The position numbers and the translations under genes are program-made. From Chryseobacterium wanjuense (GTDB lineage Bacteria; Bacteroidota; Bacteroidia; Flavobacteriales; Weeksellaceae), in the NCBI RefSeq assembly GCF_900111495.1, contig NZ_FOIU01000001.1, positions 2,108,001 through 2,172,000 on the forward strand: 64,000 bases of DNA. The letters are read 5' to 3'. The notes beneath the pieces were generated by a model, which was given only the letters and a program-made list of their open reading frames with translations, made no database searches and was not told the DNA's origin. The number at the start of each line of letters is the position of its first letter. Within the stretch, counting starts at the first letter, position 1. Of this stretch, positions 8,689-17,880 are shown piece after piece.

Positions 8689-9095
8689 TTATATAAAGTC
8701 GTTTTGGGAATTTTATATTCTTCTGTGATTTGTCTTTTTGTTTTAGTACCATTTTCCATCTGTTCTAATATAAAATCCACGATCTCTCTGGTGTAAATAT
8801 TTTTCCTGTAATACGGAAGTAAGGATTTTGCATTTGTCACACTATTATAATGAGCATTGGATTGGGGAGCATATAAGATCAGATGTTGTGAATACACCCT
8901 GAAAAAATCGTACTCCAGCAAAGTACTTAGTCTCAGCAGTGTTTCAGTATCCAGGGATTTTTGGGATTGCATTGTCTCCCATTCCTGGCCGGTACATTTT
9001 AAAAATTTACATATCCGGAGTGCATCCATCCTTTTTTCTTCAACTCGCTTGCTCACAAGATCTCCTATATGGATGTTTTTAAGGTCAAGAATCAT
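8649..9095 (-). CDS. helix-turn-helix protein upstream of and overlapping a second HTH gene
   Basis: 148 residues. The C-terminal HTH reads K-R-Q-I-T-E-E-Y-K-I-P-K-T-T-L-Y-K-W, very like its downstream partner. The N-terminal part (residues 1-80) resembles the helical segment of small Bacteroidota regulators, with R-I-C-K-F-L-K-C-T, then L-L-R-L-S-T-L-L-E-Y-D-F-F-R-V-Y-S. Overlapping pairs of this type, often labelled transposase, are familiar in Chryseobacterium (from memory). A role in controlling the flanking C1q-like genes is inferred from position only. Confidence 0.72.
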   Translation of the reverse strand: MILDLKNIHIGDLVSKRVEEKRMDALRICKFLKCTGQEWETMQSQKSLDTETLLRLSTLLEYDFFRVYSQHLILYAPQSNAHYNSVTNAKSLLPYYRKNIYTREIVDFILEQMENGTKTKRQITEEYKIPKTTLYKWINKYHPIQKQE

Positions 9096-9179
9096 GTGCG
9101 AAATATTTTTTATTGCTTTTTAATTGGTGCGATATGAAAGTCAAGTTTCCTCTTGTTTTTATAGAATAATTAACCTGAC

Positions 9180-9980
9180 TTACAATATTCTTTCAACACT
9201 TACGCTGCTTTCAGGTGTTCCACCAAAATTGTAGCTGCTGATCGACCATGATGAGCCATCCAGCACCAGACGAAATGTTATATCATTATTGACATCCAGG
9301 AACAATACACCGTCGGCAGAAGCAAGATAAGTTCCTACATTGATAAAGGGCGATGCTTTACCGGACATATATGCTTTCTCTACCCCATTGACAACCACAA
9401 CAATAGTGATTCGGGCTCCGTTAAAATCAAACCCGGCCGTAAAACCACTGAATAATACATTGAAGTTGATCCTGTATAGCCCTTTCTGTCTTATCCTGAA
9501 AGTTTCAGAATTTCTCACAACAGATAAATAATCAGAAAATTGGGAACTGTTGCCGGGAACAGAAAATTTCAGATTATCAGAGCTGCAGAGCTGCAAAAGC
9601 TGTCCGAAAAGATCAGAAGTTGAAAGGCAGGTCATATTGGTACTGTTAATACTCGCCCGTGTCCAGGTTGTGGAGCTGTTTTTGGTATTGAATGCATTTT
9701 CCCACTTTGTTCCGTCATAAACCCTGGTAATGCTTTCTGCTTTATTGTACATCAGCATAGCTTCCATCGATGCATCATCATCATATTTATCAGGTTGTGA
9801 AGCGTTGTATTTCGGTAGTATCGTTTCATTTTCTGCAACAGGAAATATGAGTACTTTTTGACCGGAATTCCGAAGTTCCAACTGAGTATGACTGCTCGAA
9901 ACCGATGCCCCTCCTATGGCAATCTGAGAATTTGCCAAGAAGAACCCCAACGAGCATATTATTGTTAAATATTTTTTCAT
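9180..9980 (-). CDS. secreted C1q-like domain protein, triad 2, third gene
   Basis: 266 residues with a signal peptide (cleavage near A-N-S-Q-I-A). An N-terminal short motif typical of Bacteroidota surface proteins (L-E-L-R-N-S-G-Q-K-V-L-I-F-P-V) is followed by Y-D-G-T-K-W and a C-terminal beta-rich region with F-R-I-R-Q-K-G-L-Y-R-I-N-F resembling a C1q/TNF jelly-roll. It lies 20 bases after the previous gene of the triad. Function unknown. Confidence 0.75.
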   Translation of the reverse strand: MKKYLTIICSLGFFLANSQIAIGGASVSSSHTQLELRNSGQKVLIFPVAENETILPKYNASQPDKYDDDASMEAMLMYNKAESITRVYDGTKWENAFNTKNSSTTWTRASINSTNMTCLSTSDLFGQLLQLCSSDNLKFSVPGNSSQFSDYLSVVRNSETFRIRQKGLYRINFNVLFSGFTAGFDFNGARITIVVVVNGVEKAYMSGKASPFINVGTYLASADGVLFLDVNNDITFRLVLDGSSWSISSYNFGGTPESSVSVERIL

Positions 9981-10000
9981 GTGTTTAATTATTATTGGGA

Positions 10001-10906
10001 TTATCTTAATTTTTGAATACTGATAAAGGTTTCTGTATGATCCACGGAATTTGAAAAGGTAGACAATACAGAATCCGTATTTACGGCAGCCTGAAGCCTG
10101 ATCCGTGAATTCGCAGGCAATGTGACCGAGGCAGATACGCTGGCACTTTTATTTCCTCCCTGTCCCAAATCGATAAAAACTCCTCCGTATAGCCTGGTTT
10201 CTTCAAATGCCAGAGTAGACCAGGTTGTTCCGCCGTCATAGCTCACATCGATACTTACCCAAAATGTAGCATCCTTCCCTAGAGAACCTAACGAAAAGCC
10301 CTCAAATCCGGTCACTCCAGAAATATGATAGAGTCCGGCTTGCGGAATCTGGATAACATTATCACTGCCGTTTGTTGGCATTGTTGTACCGAGGTTATTC
10401 ACCAATAGCTGAGACCTCGCTATCACAGGAGAAAGTGAAATGGTCTGCTTGCTGTTGCTGCCAAAAAGCGCTAAAACACTGCAGGTACTTATCGTAATAG
10501 GTGTAAACGGCGGAAAAGGATTGGGCACTTGTATTCCGAGACAATTCCATGTTTTGGAAGCACCGGCTTTTCTTCTTGTAAGGAAAGGATTGTACCATCC
10601 GCCAAGCTGAAGTGCAGGAATCCAGGTTGTACCGTCATATTTATAATACTGCTTGTCTTCTTTATTGTATAAAACAGCTCCTTCCAAAGCAGGTTCATCA
10701 TTAAAATAATCTTCAACCGTATTATTATACAATGGAAAAGCGGTAATATCCTCTGCGCGGGTAAAAATAACACCTTTGGTGGCATCTTTTATATCCAGTA
10801 AAGCATTTGGATGAGCAGAACCAGCAATCTTGGAGATCATGACCTGCGCATCAGAAAAAGTTGCAACCATTAAAGCTGCAGCCAATATGTATATTTTAGA
10901 ATGCAT
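10001..10906 (-). CDS. secreted C1q-like domain protein, triad 2, second gene
   Basis: 301 residues with a signal peptide (cleavage near F-S-D-A-Q-V). It contains N-A-L-L-D-I-K-D-A-T-K-G-V-I-F-T-R, the usual N-terminal phrase of this protein class, Y-D-G-T-T-W, and a jelly-roll-like end with I-P-Q-A-G-L-Y-H-I-S-G-V-T-G-F-E-G-F. The spacing of 18-20 bases to both neighbours supports a single operon. Confidence 0.75.
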   Translation of the reverse strand: MHSKIYILAAALMVATFSDAQVMISKIAGSAHPNALLDIKDATKGVIFTRAEDITAFPLYNNTVEDYFNDEPALEGAVLYNKEDKQYYKYDGTTWIPALQLGGWYNPFLTRRKAGASKTWNCLGIQVPNPFPPFTPITISTCSVLALFGSNSKQTISLSPVIARSQLLVNNLGTTMPTNGSDNVIQIPQAGLYHISGVTGFEGFSLGSLGKDATFWVSIDVSYDGGTTWSTLAFEETRLYGGVFIDLGQGGNKSASVSASVTLPANSRIRLQAAVNTDSVLSTFSNSVDHTETFISIQKLR

Positions 10907-10924
10907 ATTATAAAAATTAATGGT

Positions 10925-11740
10925 TTATAGAACAATTTTTTCGAAGATCAGCTCACCTGTACCGTAGGTATTATTGTTTTGAAAGCTTGTTGATGAATTC
11001 ACCAGGGGTGAAAATCCTGACTGCATAAAACCTTGTAAACGGAATTTTTCACCTGCATTAACCTGCAGAACGATAGATCCGTTAAAAACAGGCGAATATC
11101 CGAGGTTATCATTATCACTTGTAAAAGATTTAGAATCAATCGTTGAAAATACAGTAGGTGTTGCAACAGCTGATTTTTGGAGTCTCAATTGAATCTCATC
11201 TGTATTCAGTCCGTTGAAAGTTGCATACGATCGGTAGGTAATCCTGTACACCCCTGTTTCATTTACAGTTACAATATTCGACGCCAGGGAAAGATGAATA
11301 AAGCTTCCCTGAAAATCTAAACTTCCATTACTGACAAGCGGTATTATTCCGGTAGCCGTACAGCCATAAGGAGGCAGAAATCCTCCGTTACAAGAAAGAT
11401 TCAAATTGGAAGATCGTGAAAAATGAGCCAAATACTGCGGCCTGATCTCAACGACATAATTATAGATACTGGACCAATTGGTTCCGTCATGTTCATAAAC
11501 AGTCGCATTGGTTTTACTGTATGCCACCGCACCTCTGTAGTTATTATCATTATCAGGGTCTGCAGCATCGGTAATTTGTGAGACAACAGGCAACAGCACT
11601 GCTTTTGAGGGAGTGGAAGATTTTACATCCAGAATCGAATTTTTATGAGGTTCATGATCGGAAGGATCAGGAGCGATAGCTATTTGGGCCTGCCAAAAAG
11701 CTCCATACATAAATAGTGAAATAAAATAGTGTTTTTTCAT
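10925..11740 (-). CDS. secreted C1q-like domain protein, triad 2, first gene
   Basis: 271 residues with a signal peptide (cleavage near F-W-Q-A-Q-I-A). It carries N-S-I-L-D-V-K-S-S-T-P-S-K-A-V-L-L-P, Y-E-H-D-G-T-N-W, and the strand phrase V-N-E-T-G-V-Y-R-I-T-Y. A good -7 box (TACGTTTG) lies at 11762-11769 on the minus strand, 22 bases before the ATG, so this gene heads the operon. Confidence 0.76.
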   Translation of the reverse strand: MKKHYFISLFMYGAFWQAQIAIAPDPSDHEPHKNSILDVKSSTPSKAVLLPVVSQITDAADPDNDNNYRGAVAYSKTNATVYEHDGTNWSSIYNYVVEIRPQYLAHFSRSSNLNLSCNGGFLPPYGCTATGIIPLVSNGSLDFQGSFIHLSLASNIVTVNETGVYRITYRSYATFNGLNTDEIQLRLQKSAVATPTVFSTIDSKSFTSDNDNLGYSPVFNGSIVLQVNAGEKFRLQGFMQSGFSPLVNSSTSFQNNNTYGTGELIFEKIVL

Positions 11741-11761
11741 CTTGATTTTTTTTAATCAATA

Positions 11762-11769
11762 CAAACGTA
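11762..11769 (-). promoter_or_regulatory. -7 promoter box of C1q-like triad 2
   Basis: The minus strand reads TACGTTTG, a full match to TAnnTTTG, with CTTTTG about 22 bases upstream as a possible -33 element. The expected start point is near 11755. Confidence 0.5.
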
Positions 11770-12242
11770 GATCGGATCAATTCCTTTTTTTCAAAAGCAA
11801 AAGGTTTTTAATCATTGTTTAGTGTGTGTGTTTTTAGAATCTGTCTATTTTAGGAAGACCCGAATAATTTTTTGATTGAATTATGCTGCAATGTTAGATA
11901 CTTTTAGAAGAGAAATCAAATGATAGGCGTTGTAAATTCGGAAATCCCAACTTGAAAAATATTAATTGAAAATTGTCATACAATTCATATTTTACATCAT
12001 TACCAATCAAAATAAGTCGTATTTTTAACAGTAAAGAGTATCTTGTAAAAAAAGTTGTATTTGTATAAAAAGCACAAACAGTAATCTAGAAAAAACGGCA
12101 GCCTTTAAAAATATTTAAACACTTAAAAATCAATATTTTAAACCATAAAAACAACGTTATAATTTCGGAATTCATTACATGCAATACCATAAGTAACAAG
12201 TTAAATAGTTTTAAAATTGCAACCCTAAAAAAACTCAACGAA
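11770..12242. other. intergenic region between divergent genes
   Basis: About 470 bases between the divergent C1q-like triad and the TPR-AraC gene. Apart from the triad promoter I see only AT-rich sequence; a 70-codon minus-strand frame at 12086-12298 overlaps the TPR-AraC start and is not convincing. Confidence 0.45.
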
Positions 12243-13853
12243 ATGATGCTGATAAAAAAAATTATTCTCTTTTTGGCATGCACGATTCTCAGCTTCACAA
12301 AAGCACAGAACTATACCGAATCTCAAATTGATGCTGAAATTAAAAAAGCCAGAATATTGTCGATCAATAAACCCAATAAAAGTATTGAGCTTTGCACAAA
12401 AATATACCGTATTTCTAAGGATATGGGGTACAAAAAAGGGATGCTGGAATGCAATAATATCCTTATGGCAAAACTGTATGATGCCGGTGATTTCAAAAAG
12501 GTTGTTGATATCAGCAGAGAAGCAGAGACGCTTGCCAAAGAAATAAATGATAATGTGACATTATCAAATACGTACAGGCTTAGAGGTGCTTCTTACACGG
12601 AATTGGGGTTTAATGATGAATGTCTGAAAGAATTAAAAAAAGCTTTGCGTACCGCCGAAAAAATTACATCAAAGAACGATAAAAATTATTTAGAAGCACT
12701 TATATATACAGGATTTGGAAGTTATTCCGCTCACATCAACGCACCGATGGACTCTCTCATCTACTACGCTGAAAAAAGTTTAAAAAGCACCATGGCTATT
12801 TATGAAGATAAAAATTTTGTTACTAAAAAATATTACAACCTTGCTGTATCTTATATGAATTTGGGAATGCTGAGTGTTGCGACCAACCGCATTAAAGATG
12901 CAGAAATGTACCTGTCGAAATCTCTGGAAATATCCCAAAACGAAAAATATCTTGTTAATAAAAATATTGAAGTGACTGTTCTCAATGAGTTTGCATGGTT
13001 GTATTATGATCAAAAAAAATACAAAGAAGCAGTTCGTTACGCAGAACGGGCAGAAGCTTTGGAAAAACGGATCAGTATTCCCTATATCCGCAGGGATATT
13101 TATGAAGTGTATTTCAAATCATATGTGGAACTGGGAGAAAAAGAAACTTCCAAAAAATATATGAATCTTTACACGAAGCTCAATGACAGCCTCGTTAATG
13201 TTGAAAAAAAGGCGATCAACACTCCTGTGAAGCAGATTATGAGTGAGCAGGGAGAAAGTTATACAAACAATATCCAAAGAATTATACTCATTGCATTAGG
13301 CCTGCTTATCTCTGTATTGGCCGTCGGTTGGTTTTTCTGGAGAAAAAACCAAAATAAAATTCATGAAAAATATAAAAATGTTATTGCAAATCTTAAAAAT
13401 GAAGCAGATGCAAAACAATCCGGATTTACGTTAGCCGAAACTGATGATAAGGTCGCAGAGAATACGCTTAGTATATCTGAAGATACAACAACGGAGTTAT
13501 TACGTAAACTATCCAAGTTTGAAAAATCCGAAAAATTTCTAAAAAAAGATACAAATCTCTCCTCACTTTCAAATATGCTGAATACCAATCCGAGGTACCT
13601 TTCGGAAATTATAAAACAGCACCGGGGCAAAAATTTCAATAATTATCTCAATGGCTTGCGGATACATTACATTACGAATAAATTATATGAAACCCCCGTT
13701 TTCAGAGAATATAAAATAAGTTATCTGGCAGAATTCTGTGGTTTTTCTTCCAGGGAAGTTTTCGCTGTTATATTTAAAAAGGAAACAGGCGTTACTCCTT
13801 CCTATTTTATAAACCAACTCAAAAAAGACAATGGCCAACCAGAAGTTGTATAA
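12243..13853 (+). CDS. TPR-containing, membrane-anchored AraC family regulator
   Basis: 536 residues. A signal peptide (S-F-T-K-A-Q, about residue 22) precedes a region of TPR-like helices (residues ~40-340, for example Y-L-S-K-S-L-E-I-S). A transmembrane helix follows at ~348-366 (I-I-L-I-A-L-G-L-L-I-S-V-L-A-V-G-W-F-F), then a cytoplasmic linker and a C-terminal AraC-type double HTH (L-S-S-L-S-N-M-L-N-T-N-P-R-Y-L-S and I-S-Y-L-A-E-F-C-G-F-S-S). This layout, periplasmic TPR plus cytoplasmic AraC domain, is common in Flavobacteriia and suggests a one-component transmembrane sensor. Possible targets are the divergent C1q-like genes. ATG 12246 is an alternative start. Confidence 0.9.
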   Translation: MMLIKKIILFLACTILSFTKAQNYTESQIDAEIKKARILSINKPNKSIELCTKIYRISKDMGYKKGMLECNNILMAKLYDAGDFKKVVDISREAETLAKEINDNVTLSNTYRLRGASYTELGFNDECLKELKKALRTAEKITSKNDKNYLEALIYTGFGSYSAHINAPMDSLIYYAEKSLKSTMAIYEDKNFVTKKYYNLAVSYMNLGMLSVATNRIKDAEMYLSKSLEISQNEKYLVNKNIEVTVLNEFAWLYYDQKKYKEAVRYAERAEALEKRISIPYIRRDIYEVYFKSYVELGEKETSKKYMNLYTKLNDSLVNVEKKAINTPVKQIMSEQGESYTNNIQRIILIALGLLISVLAVGWFFWRKNQNKIHEKYKNVIANLKNEADAKQSGFTLAETDDKVAENTLSISEDTTTELLRKLSKFEKSEKFLKKDTNLSSLSNMLNTNPRYLSEIIKQHRGKNFNNYLNGLRIHYITNKLYETPVFREYKISYLAEFCGFSSREVFAVIFKKETGVTPSYFINQLKKDNGQPEVV

Positions 13854-13858
13854 AAAAT

Positions 13859-14662
13859 TCATCGGTTCATGTCGCTCTTTTGGATCAATTGCGTTGGCGG
13901 ATGTCCGAACAGTTTTTTAAATGCAAAGGAGAAATGGGAGAAATTTTCAAAACCTAGATCAAGGTAAATCTCAGAAGGCTTTTTTCTTTTTTTATCGATA
14001 AGATAATAAGCTTCTTCCAGTCGTTTCTGTACAAGCCAATGCTTTGGAGTTGTATGAAAGATTTTTTCAAAGTCACGTTTGAAAGCAGATAGACTTCTGC
14101 CTGTAAGGTAAGCAAATCGCTCAATGCTCACATTGAACCTGTAATTACGGTTCATAAACTCCTCAAGGTTTATTTTCCCGGGATTGGTAAAGTCAAAAAA
14201 AACATTGGCAAGCTGCGGGTTTACCTTCAGAAGCACCAACAAAAGTTCGGTTTGCTTGACATTTAAAAACTGTTCATCTATGATTCCGTTATCATTAAAA
14301 TAAGGAGTGATAGATTCCATAAAATTTTTGACCAGCTTATCTTTAGCCAATGGAATAATAGCACCGGTTGTTTTGTTCTCTTCAGCAATGAACCCATAAG
14401 TATCGTTGAAAGCTTTTAAAAAATCCTGTTCGAATAAAATAAATATCTTTTTGAAAGCACCCTCATCAGGCTGCTTGGTATATTTTGCCAAGTGGTTTCT
14501 TCTGCCTATACCATAATCGCCGGCTCGGATTTTATACTCCTTATGTCCATCATAGACAAGCATTGAACCCGAAATGAGATACATAAAGCAATGGTCGGGT
14601 ATAAACTGCTCCGTACTGGGAGAAGGACTCATATAACAGGTGGCAATACTTGATTCTTTCAT
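13859..14662 (-). CDS. AraC family transcriptional regulator
   Basis: 267 residues: an N-terminal cupin-like sensor region (M-Y-L-I-S-G-S-M-L-V-Y-D-G around residue 30) and a C-terminal AraC HTH pair (V-S-I-E-R-F-A-Y-L-T-G-R-S-L-S-A-F-K-R-D-F and P-S-E-I-Y-L-D-L-G-F-E-N-F-S-H-F-S). It is convergent with the TPR-AraC gene, five bases apart, and lies 81 bases downstream of the epimerase-type gene on the same strand. The two may share a transcript, with this protein controlling the oxidoreductase. Confidence 0.9.
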   Translation of the reverse strand: MKESSIATCYMSPSPSTEQFIPDHCFMYLISGSMLVYDGHKEYKIRAGDYGIGRRNHLAKYTKQPDEGAFKKIFILFEQDFLKAFNDTYGFIAEENKTTGAIIPLAKDKLVKNFMESITPYFNDNGIIDEQFLNVKQTELLLVLLKVNPQLANVFFDFTNPGKINLEEFMNRNYRFNVSIERFAYLTGRSLSAFKRDFEKIFHTTPKHWLVQKRLEEAYYLIDKKRKKPSEIYLDLGFENFSHFSFAFKKLFGHPPTQLIQKSDMNR

Positions 14663-14743
14663 ACTATAAATTTATTAATTATTATTTTGTGAGCTGCTTT
14701 AAAATTTTACGTGAAGCATATCAGTTATAATAACTTTCATTTC

Positions 14744-15787
14744 CTATTTTTTTATTAAACCTAGCTGTAACATAGAGTCTGCCGTTGCCATAATTGCGTC
14801 TTCATTGGAACGGGGCGACCAATTTAATAATTGCTTTGCTTTATCACCACTCGTTTCTGCATATTTACCAAGTAATGTAGCCAGCATCCGTAACGATGGG
14901 TTGAACTTGGCTGCTATCCTCACGATCCAGTTGGGCATTTCTTTGGTGGGAACTTTTGCTGCCACCTCACCTAGATTTTTCTTTAATATTTGAGCTATGT
15001 CGAGCATTGATAGCGCATTGCCCGTGGTAGCCAGAAATCTTTCGCCGTTAGCTTTCGGATGGGTCATGGCAAGCAGATGCAGATCAGCAACATCACGAAC
15101 ATCCACATAACAGCAATACACTTTCGGACACGCTTTTATCTCACCTTCCAGCATTCTTCTCACCACCTGATTGGAGTGGGAATAATCTGTTCCGAGTACA
15201 GGCCCCATCACCGCAACCGGATTGACCGTTGAAAGTTCAAGCCCACCACCCTCGTTATGTATAAACTCCCATGCGGCTTTCTCGGCAATCGTTTTTGATT
15301 TTTGGTAAGGATGAAGATTTCCTTTAAGATTAGACCAGTCTTTTTCAGTATAAGGTGTTGTACGATTCGTATTTCCCATACCCACAGCTCCATAGGCCGA
15401 TGTCAAAACAACTCGCTTTACACCGGCAGCTCTTGCAGCTCTCAGAACCCTTAATACACCGTCTTTTGCAGGATTGATCATTTCATCCTCATGCTTATAA
15501 TTAACAATAGGTGTTGGAGATGCTACATGCAGAACGTAGCTGCAGCCCTGCACTGCCTTATCCCAATTTTCATCTTTCGAAAGGTCGGCCTCTATAAACG
15601 AGAGATTTTCAAATAAGCTGATACCTCCTTTCTTTAGCATATCCTTCACCTCATTCTGCCTGTTAAGGGAGCGTAATGTTGCTCTGACTTTATAACCTTG
15701 TTCAAGTAACTTTATGATACAATGAACAGCAATGAAACCGGAGCCGCCTGTTACCAGGACGTTTACTCCATTATTTGAATTTGTCAT
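14744..15787 (-). CDS. NAD(P)-dependent epimerase/dihydroflavonol-4-reductase-like extended SDR
   Basis: 347 residues from ATG 15787, the start that places the Rossmann motif (V-T-G-G-S-G-F-I-A) about 10 residues in, as is usual; the frame is open 22 codons further upstream. Y-Q-K-S-K is the Tyr-X-X-X-Lys catalytic pair, and H-V-A-S-P-T-P and D-V-R-D-V-A-D-L-H are typical of the dihydroflavonol reductase/cinnamoyl-CoA reductase branch. It should reduce or epimerise a carbonyl substrate with NAD(P)H in the cytosol; the substrate is unknown. It is divergent from another SDR gene at 16077. Confidence 0.9.
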   Translation of the reverse strand: MTNSNNGVNVLVTGGSGFIAVHCIIKLLEQGYKVRATLRSLNRQNEVKDMLKKGGISLFENLSFIEADLSKDENWDKAVQGCSYVLHVASPTPIVNYKHEDEMINPAKDGVLRVLRAARAAGVKRVVLTSAYGAVGMGNTNRTTPYTEKDWSNLKGNLHPYQKSKTIAEKAAWEFIHNEGGGLELSTVNPVAVMGPVLGTDYSHSNQVVRRMLEGEIKACPKVYCCYVDVRDVADLHLLAMTHPKANGERFLATTGNALSMLDIAQILKKNLGEVAAKVPTKEMPNWIVRIAAKFNPSLRMLATLLGKYAETSGDKAKQLLNWSPRSNEDAIMATADSMLQLGLIKK

Positions 15788-16076
15788 TTTCTTTGAATTT
15801 ATAGTACAAAGATCGCATGGAAAGCCAGTAGCTTGTTTTGCTGAAAAGTCCAAATGTATTGTCTTGAAAAGTCCATGAATCTTAAAAGGTTTATTTTAAA
15901 TAGCAACAGAATGTAAGAGAATACTCCAATCTTCAATTTTTTTACTTGTTATTGCCGTAGGTATCTGAATCTATATTCCTTTTGACTACAACATTGCGAC
16001 TTTACACTACACCCGTTTTCTTATGTCGTTGCAATTTTGCATTAAAGAAATACTATATAATCAAAAATCAAAAAAA

Positions 16077-16865
16077 ATGGATTTAAAAAACAGTACAATA
16101 CTGATTACCGGCGGTTCCAGCGGTATCGGCCTTGAAATGGTAAAACAACTCAGTGAGCAGGACTCGAAGATCATCATCACAGGGAGAAACCTTGACAATT
16201 TAAAGGAAACAAAAAAGAAATTTCCGGAAGTACACATATTCCAAAGTGATGTAAGTAAACCACAGGACATCGAAGAACTGTATAAAGCGGTCACCACGCA
16301 ATTTCCTGAACTCAATATCATTATCAATAATGCAGGCCTCATGCGGTTGATCGACGTACAGGATCAGACACTTGATCTGGAGAACGTCAACCGTGAGATT
16401 GCCACAAACCTCTCCGGCACGGTTCAGATGACCCACCGTTTCCTCCCCCATTTGCTTCGAAAAAAATCGGCAGCAATTGTAAATGTTTCATCTGCTATCG
16501 CATTTATGCCTTTCACGATAGCTCCCATCTACAGTGCCACCAAGGCAGGGATACACGCCTACACACAGGCACTGCGGTTGCAGCTCGAAGAAACAAACGT
16601 GAAGGTTCTGGAAATCATCCCTCCCGGAGTGAATACCAACCTACAAAATGGCTGGGTCATTCAACCCAAGGAAAGCCAGATGATGGATGTCGATAAAATG
16701 GTAAATATCATTATCAAAGGACTATCCAAAGACAAAACTGAGATTATGCCTCCATTGATCCGCGTCATAAAATTGGCAAGCAGGCTTATTCCCGGATTGC
16801 TGATCAGGTTTGGTCACGGAGAATTTAAGAATTTTAAAAAAATCAATCATAACAATCAAAATTAA
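16077..16865 (+). CDS. short-chain dehydrogenase (classical SDR, DltE-like)
   Basis: 262 residues from ATG 16077. An upstream in-frame ATG at 16023 would put 18 unrelated residues before the nucleotide-binding motif. The cofactor site reads T-G-G-S-S-G-I-G, then N-N-A-G, the catalytic serine in I-V-N-V-S-S-A-I-A, and Y-S-A-T-K as the Tyr-Lys pair. It heads a plus-strand run with a DUF2147 gene and two small membrane genes, then an AraC regulator. Confidence 0.9.
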   Translation: MDLKNSTILITGGSSGIGLEMVKQLSEQDSKIIITGRNLDNLKETKKKFPEVHIFQSDVSKPQDIEELYKAVTTQFPELNIIINNAGLMRLIDVQDQTLDLENVNREIATNLSGTVQMTHRFLPHLLRKKSAAIVNVSSAIAFMPFTIAPIYSATKAGIHAYTQALRLQLEETNVKVLEIIPPGVNTNLQNGWVIQPKESQMMDVDKMVNIIIKGLSKDKTEIMPPLIRVIKLASRLIPGLLIRFGHGEFKNFKKINHNNQN

Positions 16866-16871
16866 TATCAA

Positions 16872-17318
16872 ATGAAAAAATCGCTTTTAATAGTTATACT
16901 GCTTATGGTATCGATCGTATCATTTGCTCAGAAACTTCCCGCCGATAAAATCATTGGTGTGTGGCAAAGTATCGACTCTGATACCCAACTGAAATTTGAA
17001 TTTTATAAATCAGGTGATAAATATTTCGGGAAATTATTATTTGCCTCAAATATGTATGAAGCAGATGGCAAGACCTTTAAAAAAGACTTTAAAAATCCTG
17101 ATAAAAAATTACGGAACAGATCAAGATACGGTATTACCAATATCACCAATCTTACCTATGACGAAGGTGAATATACCGGCGGCAATCTTTACAACCCCGA
17201 GGAAGGAAGGAATTATCGTGTAAAAGCCAAATTGAAAAACGAGAATGAGATGGAGTTCAGAGGGTACATAGGAATCTCTTTATTGGGTAAAACAATGAAA
17301 TTTAAAAAAGTAAAGTAA
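16872..17318 (+). CDS. DUF2147 family secreted protein
   Basis: 148 residues with a signal peptide (V-S-F-A-Q-K, residues 16-21). The DUF2147 pattern is clear: I-I-G-V-W-Q-S-I-D near the N-terminus, a middle section around N-L-T-Y-D-E-G-E-Y-T-G-G-N-L-Y-N-P, and the end G-Y-I-G-I-S-L-L-G-K-T-M-K-F. The family has a small lipocalin-like barrel and no settled function. It lies six bases after the SDR stop, so the two are cotranscribed. Confidence 0.88.
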   Translation: MKKSLLIVILLMVSIVSFAQKLPADKIIGVWQSIDSDTQLKFEFYKSGDKYFGKLLFASNMYEADGKTFKKDFKNPDKKLRNRSRYGITNITNLTYDEGEYTGGNLYNPEEGRNYRVKAKLKNENEMEFRGYIGISLLGKTMKFKKVK

Positions 17319-17319
17319 A

Positions 17320-17517
17320 ATGAAAAATAATAATGACAAGCTATCGAGGTTTTGGTTCATTGTTTCCAATGCTCTGCCTCCCATAGGTTTTTTTCTGTAT
17401 TTTAAACACAGGAACCAATATCCCAATAAGGCCAAAAGTGCCCTGCAAAGCGCTGCAATAGGAATACCCATTGCGCTGGTCGGGGGCTATATCCTAAACA
17501 ACTATATCCTAAAATGA
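17320..17517 (+). CDS. small two-helix membrane protein
   Basis: 65 residues with two hydrophobic segments, F-W-F-I-V-S-N-A-L-P-P-I-G-F-F-L-Y-F at ~11-28 and A-I-G-I-P-I-A-L-V-G-G-Y-I-L at ~46-59. It starts one base after the DUF2147 stop, and its stop overlaps the next ATG by four bases, which supports it as a real operon member. I do not recognise a named family. Confidence 0.72.
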   Translation: MKNNNDKLSRFWFIVSNALPPIGFFLYFKHRNQYPNKAKSALQSAAIGIPIALVGGYILNNYILK

Positions 17518-17867
17518 TAAAGAATATAATTTCGTTGGCGCTACTGATCATTTCTGTGTCGCTAAGTTTCAAACATGGATGGGACACGTTCAATTATAGG
17601 AACAATCCCGAATCGGTCAAAATAATGAACGAGTTGGGTATAAATGAATCGTTCATTCCTTTCTTTGGTGTTTTGGCGGTTGCAATTGGAATACTGCTGC
17701 TGATACCAAGAACATTTTTCCTGGGCAATATGCTGAACGCAATTTCTATACTTTTGATAATGGCATTGGCATTACGCTCGGGAAACTACAAAATGGCTCT
17801 GATCGAGATCCCGTTTTTAGTGATGCCCTTATTGATGATCTGGCTTAAATATCCCTTTAAAAATTAA
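17514..17867 (+). CDS. DoxX-like small integral membrane protein
   Basis: 117 residues with four hydrophobic helices (about residues 4-18, 48-66, 70-88 and 96-112). The pattern G-V-L-A-V-A-I-G-I-L-L-L-I-P-R-T-F-F-L-G-N is typical of DoxX-like/DUF4267-type proteins. It overlaps the upstream small membrane gene by four bases (ATGA) and precedes an AraC gene by 13 bases. Confidence 0.75.
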   Translation: MIKNIISLALLIISVSLSFKHGWDTFNYRNNPESVKIMNELGINESFIPFFGVLAVAIGILLLIPRTFFLGNMLNAISILLIMALALRSGNYKMALIEIPFLVMPLLMIWLKYPFKN

Positions 17868-17880
17868 TTATCTTTACATT

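Noticed and set aside
8320..9095. A complete insertion sequence with two transposase frames
   Set aside because: Only HTH regions are recognisable; no DDE domain or terminal inverted repeats were seen.
12086..12298. 70-codon minus-strand frame
   Set aside because: It overlaps the signal peptide region of the TPR-AraC gene and looks like AT-rich noise.
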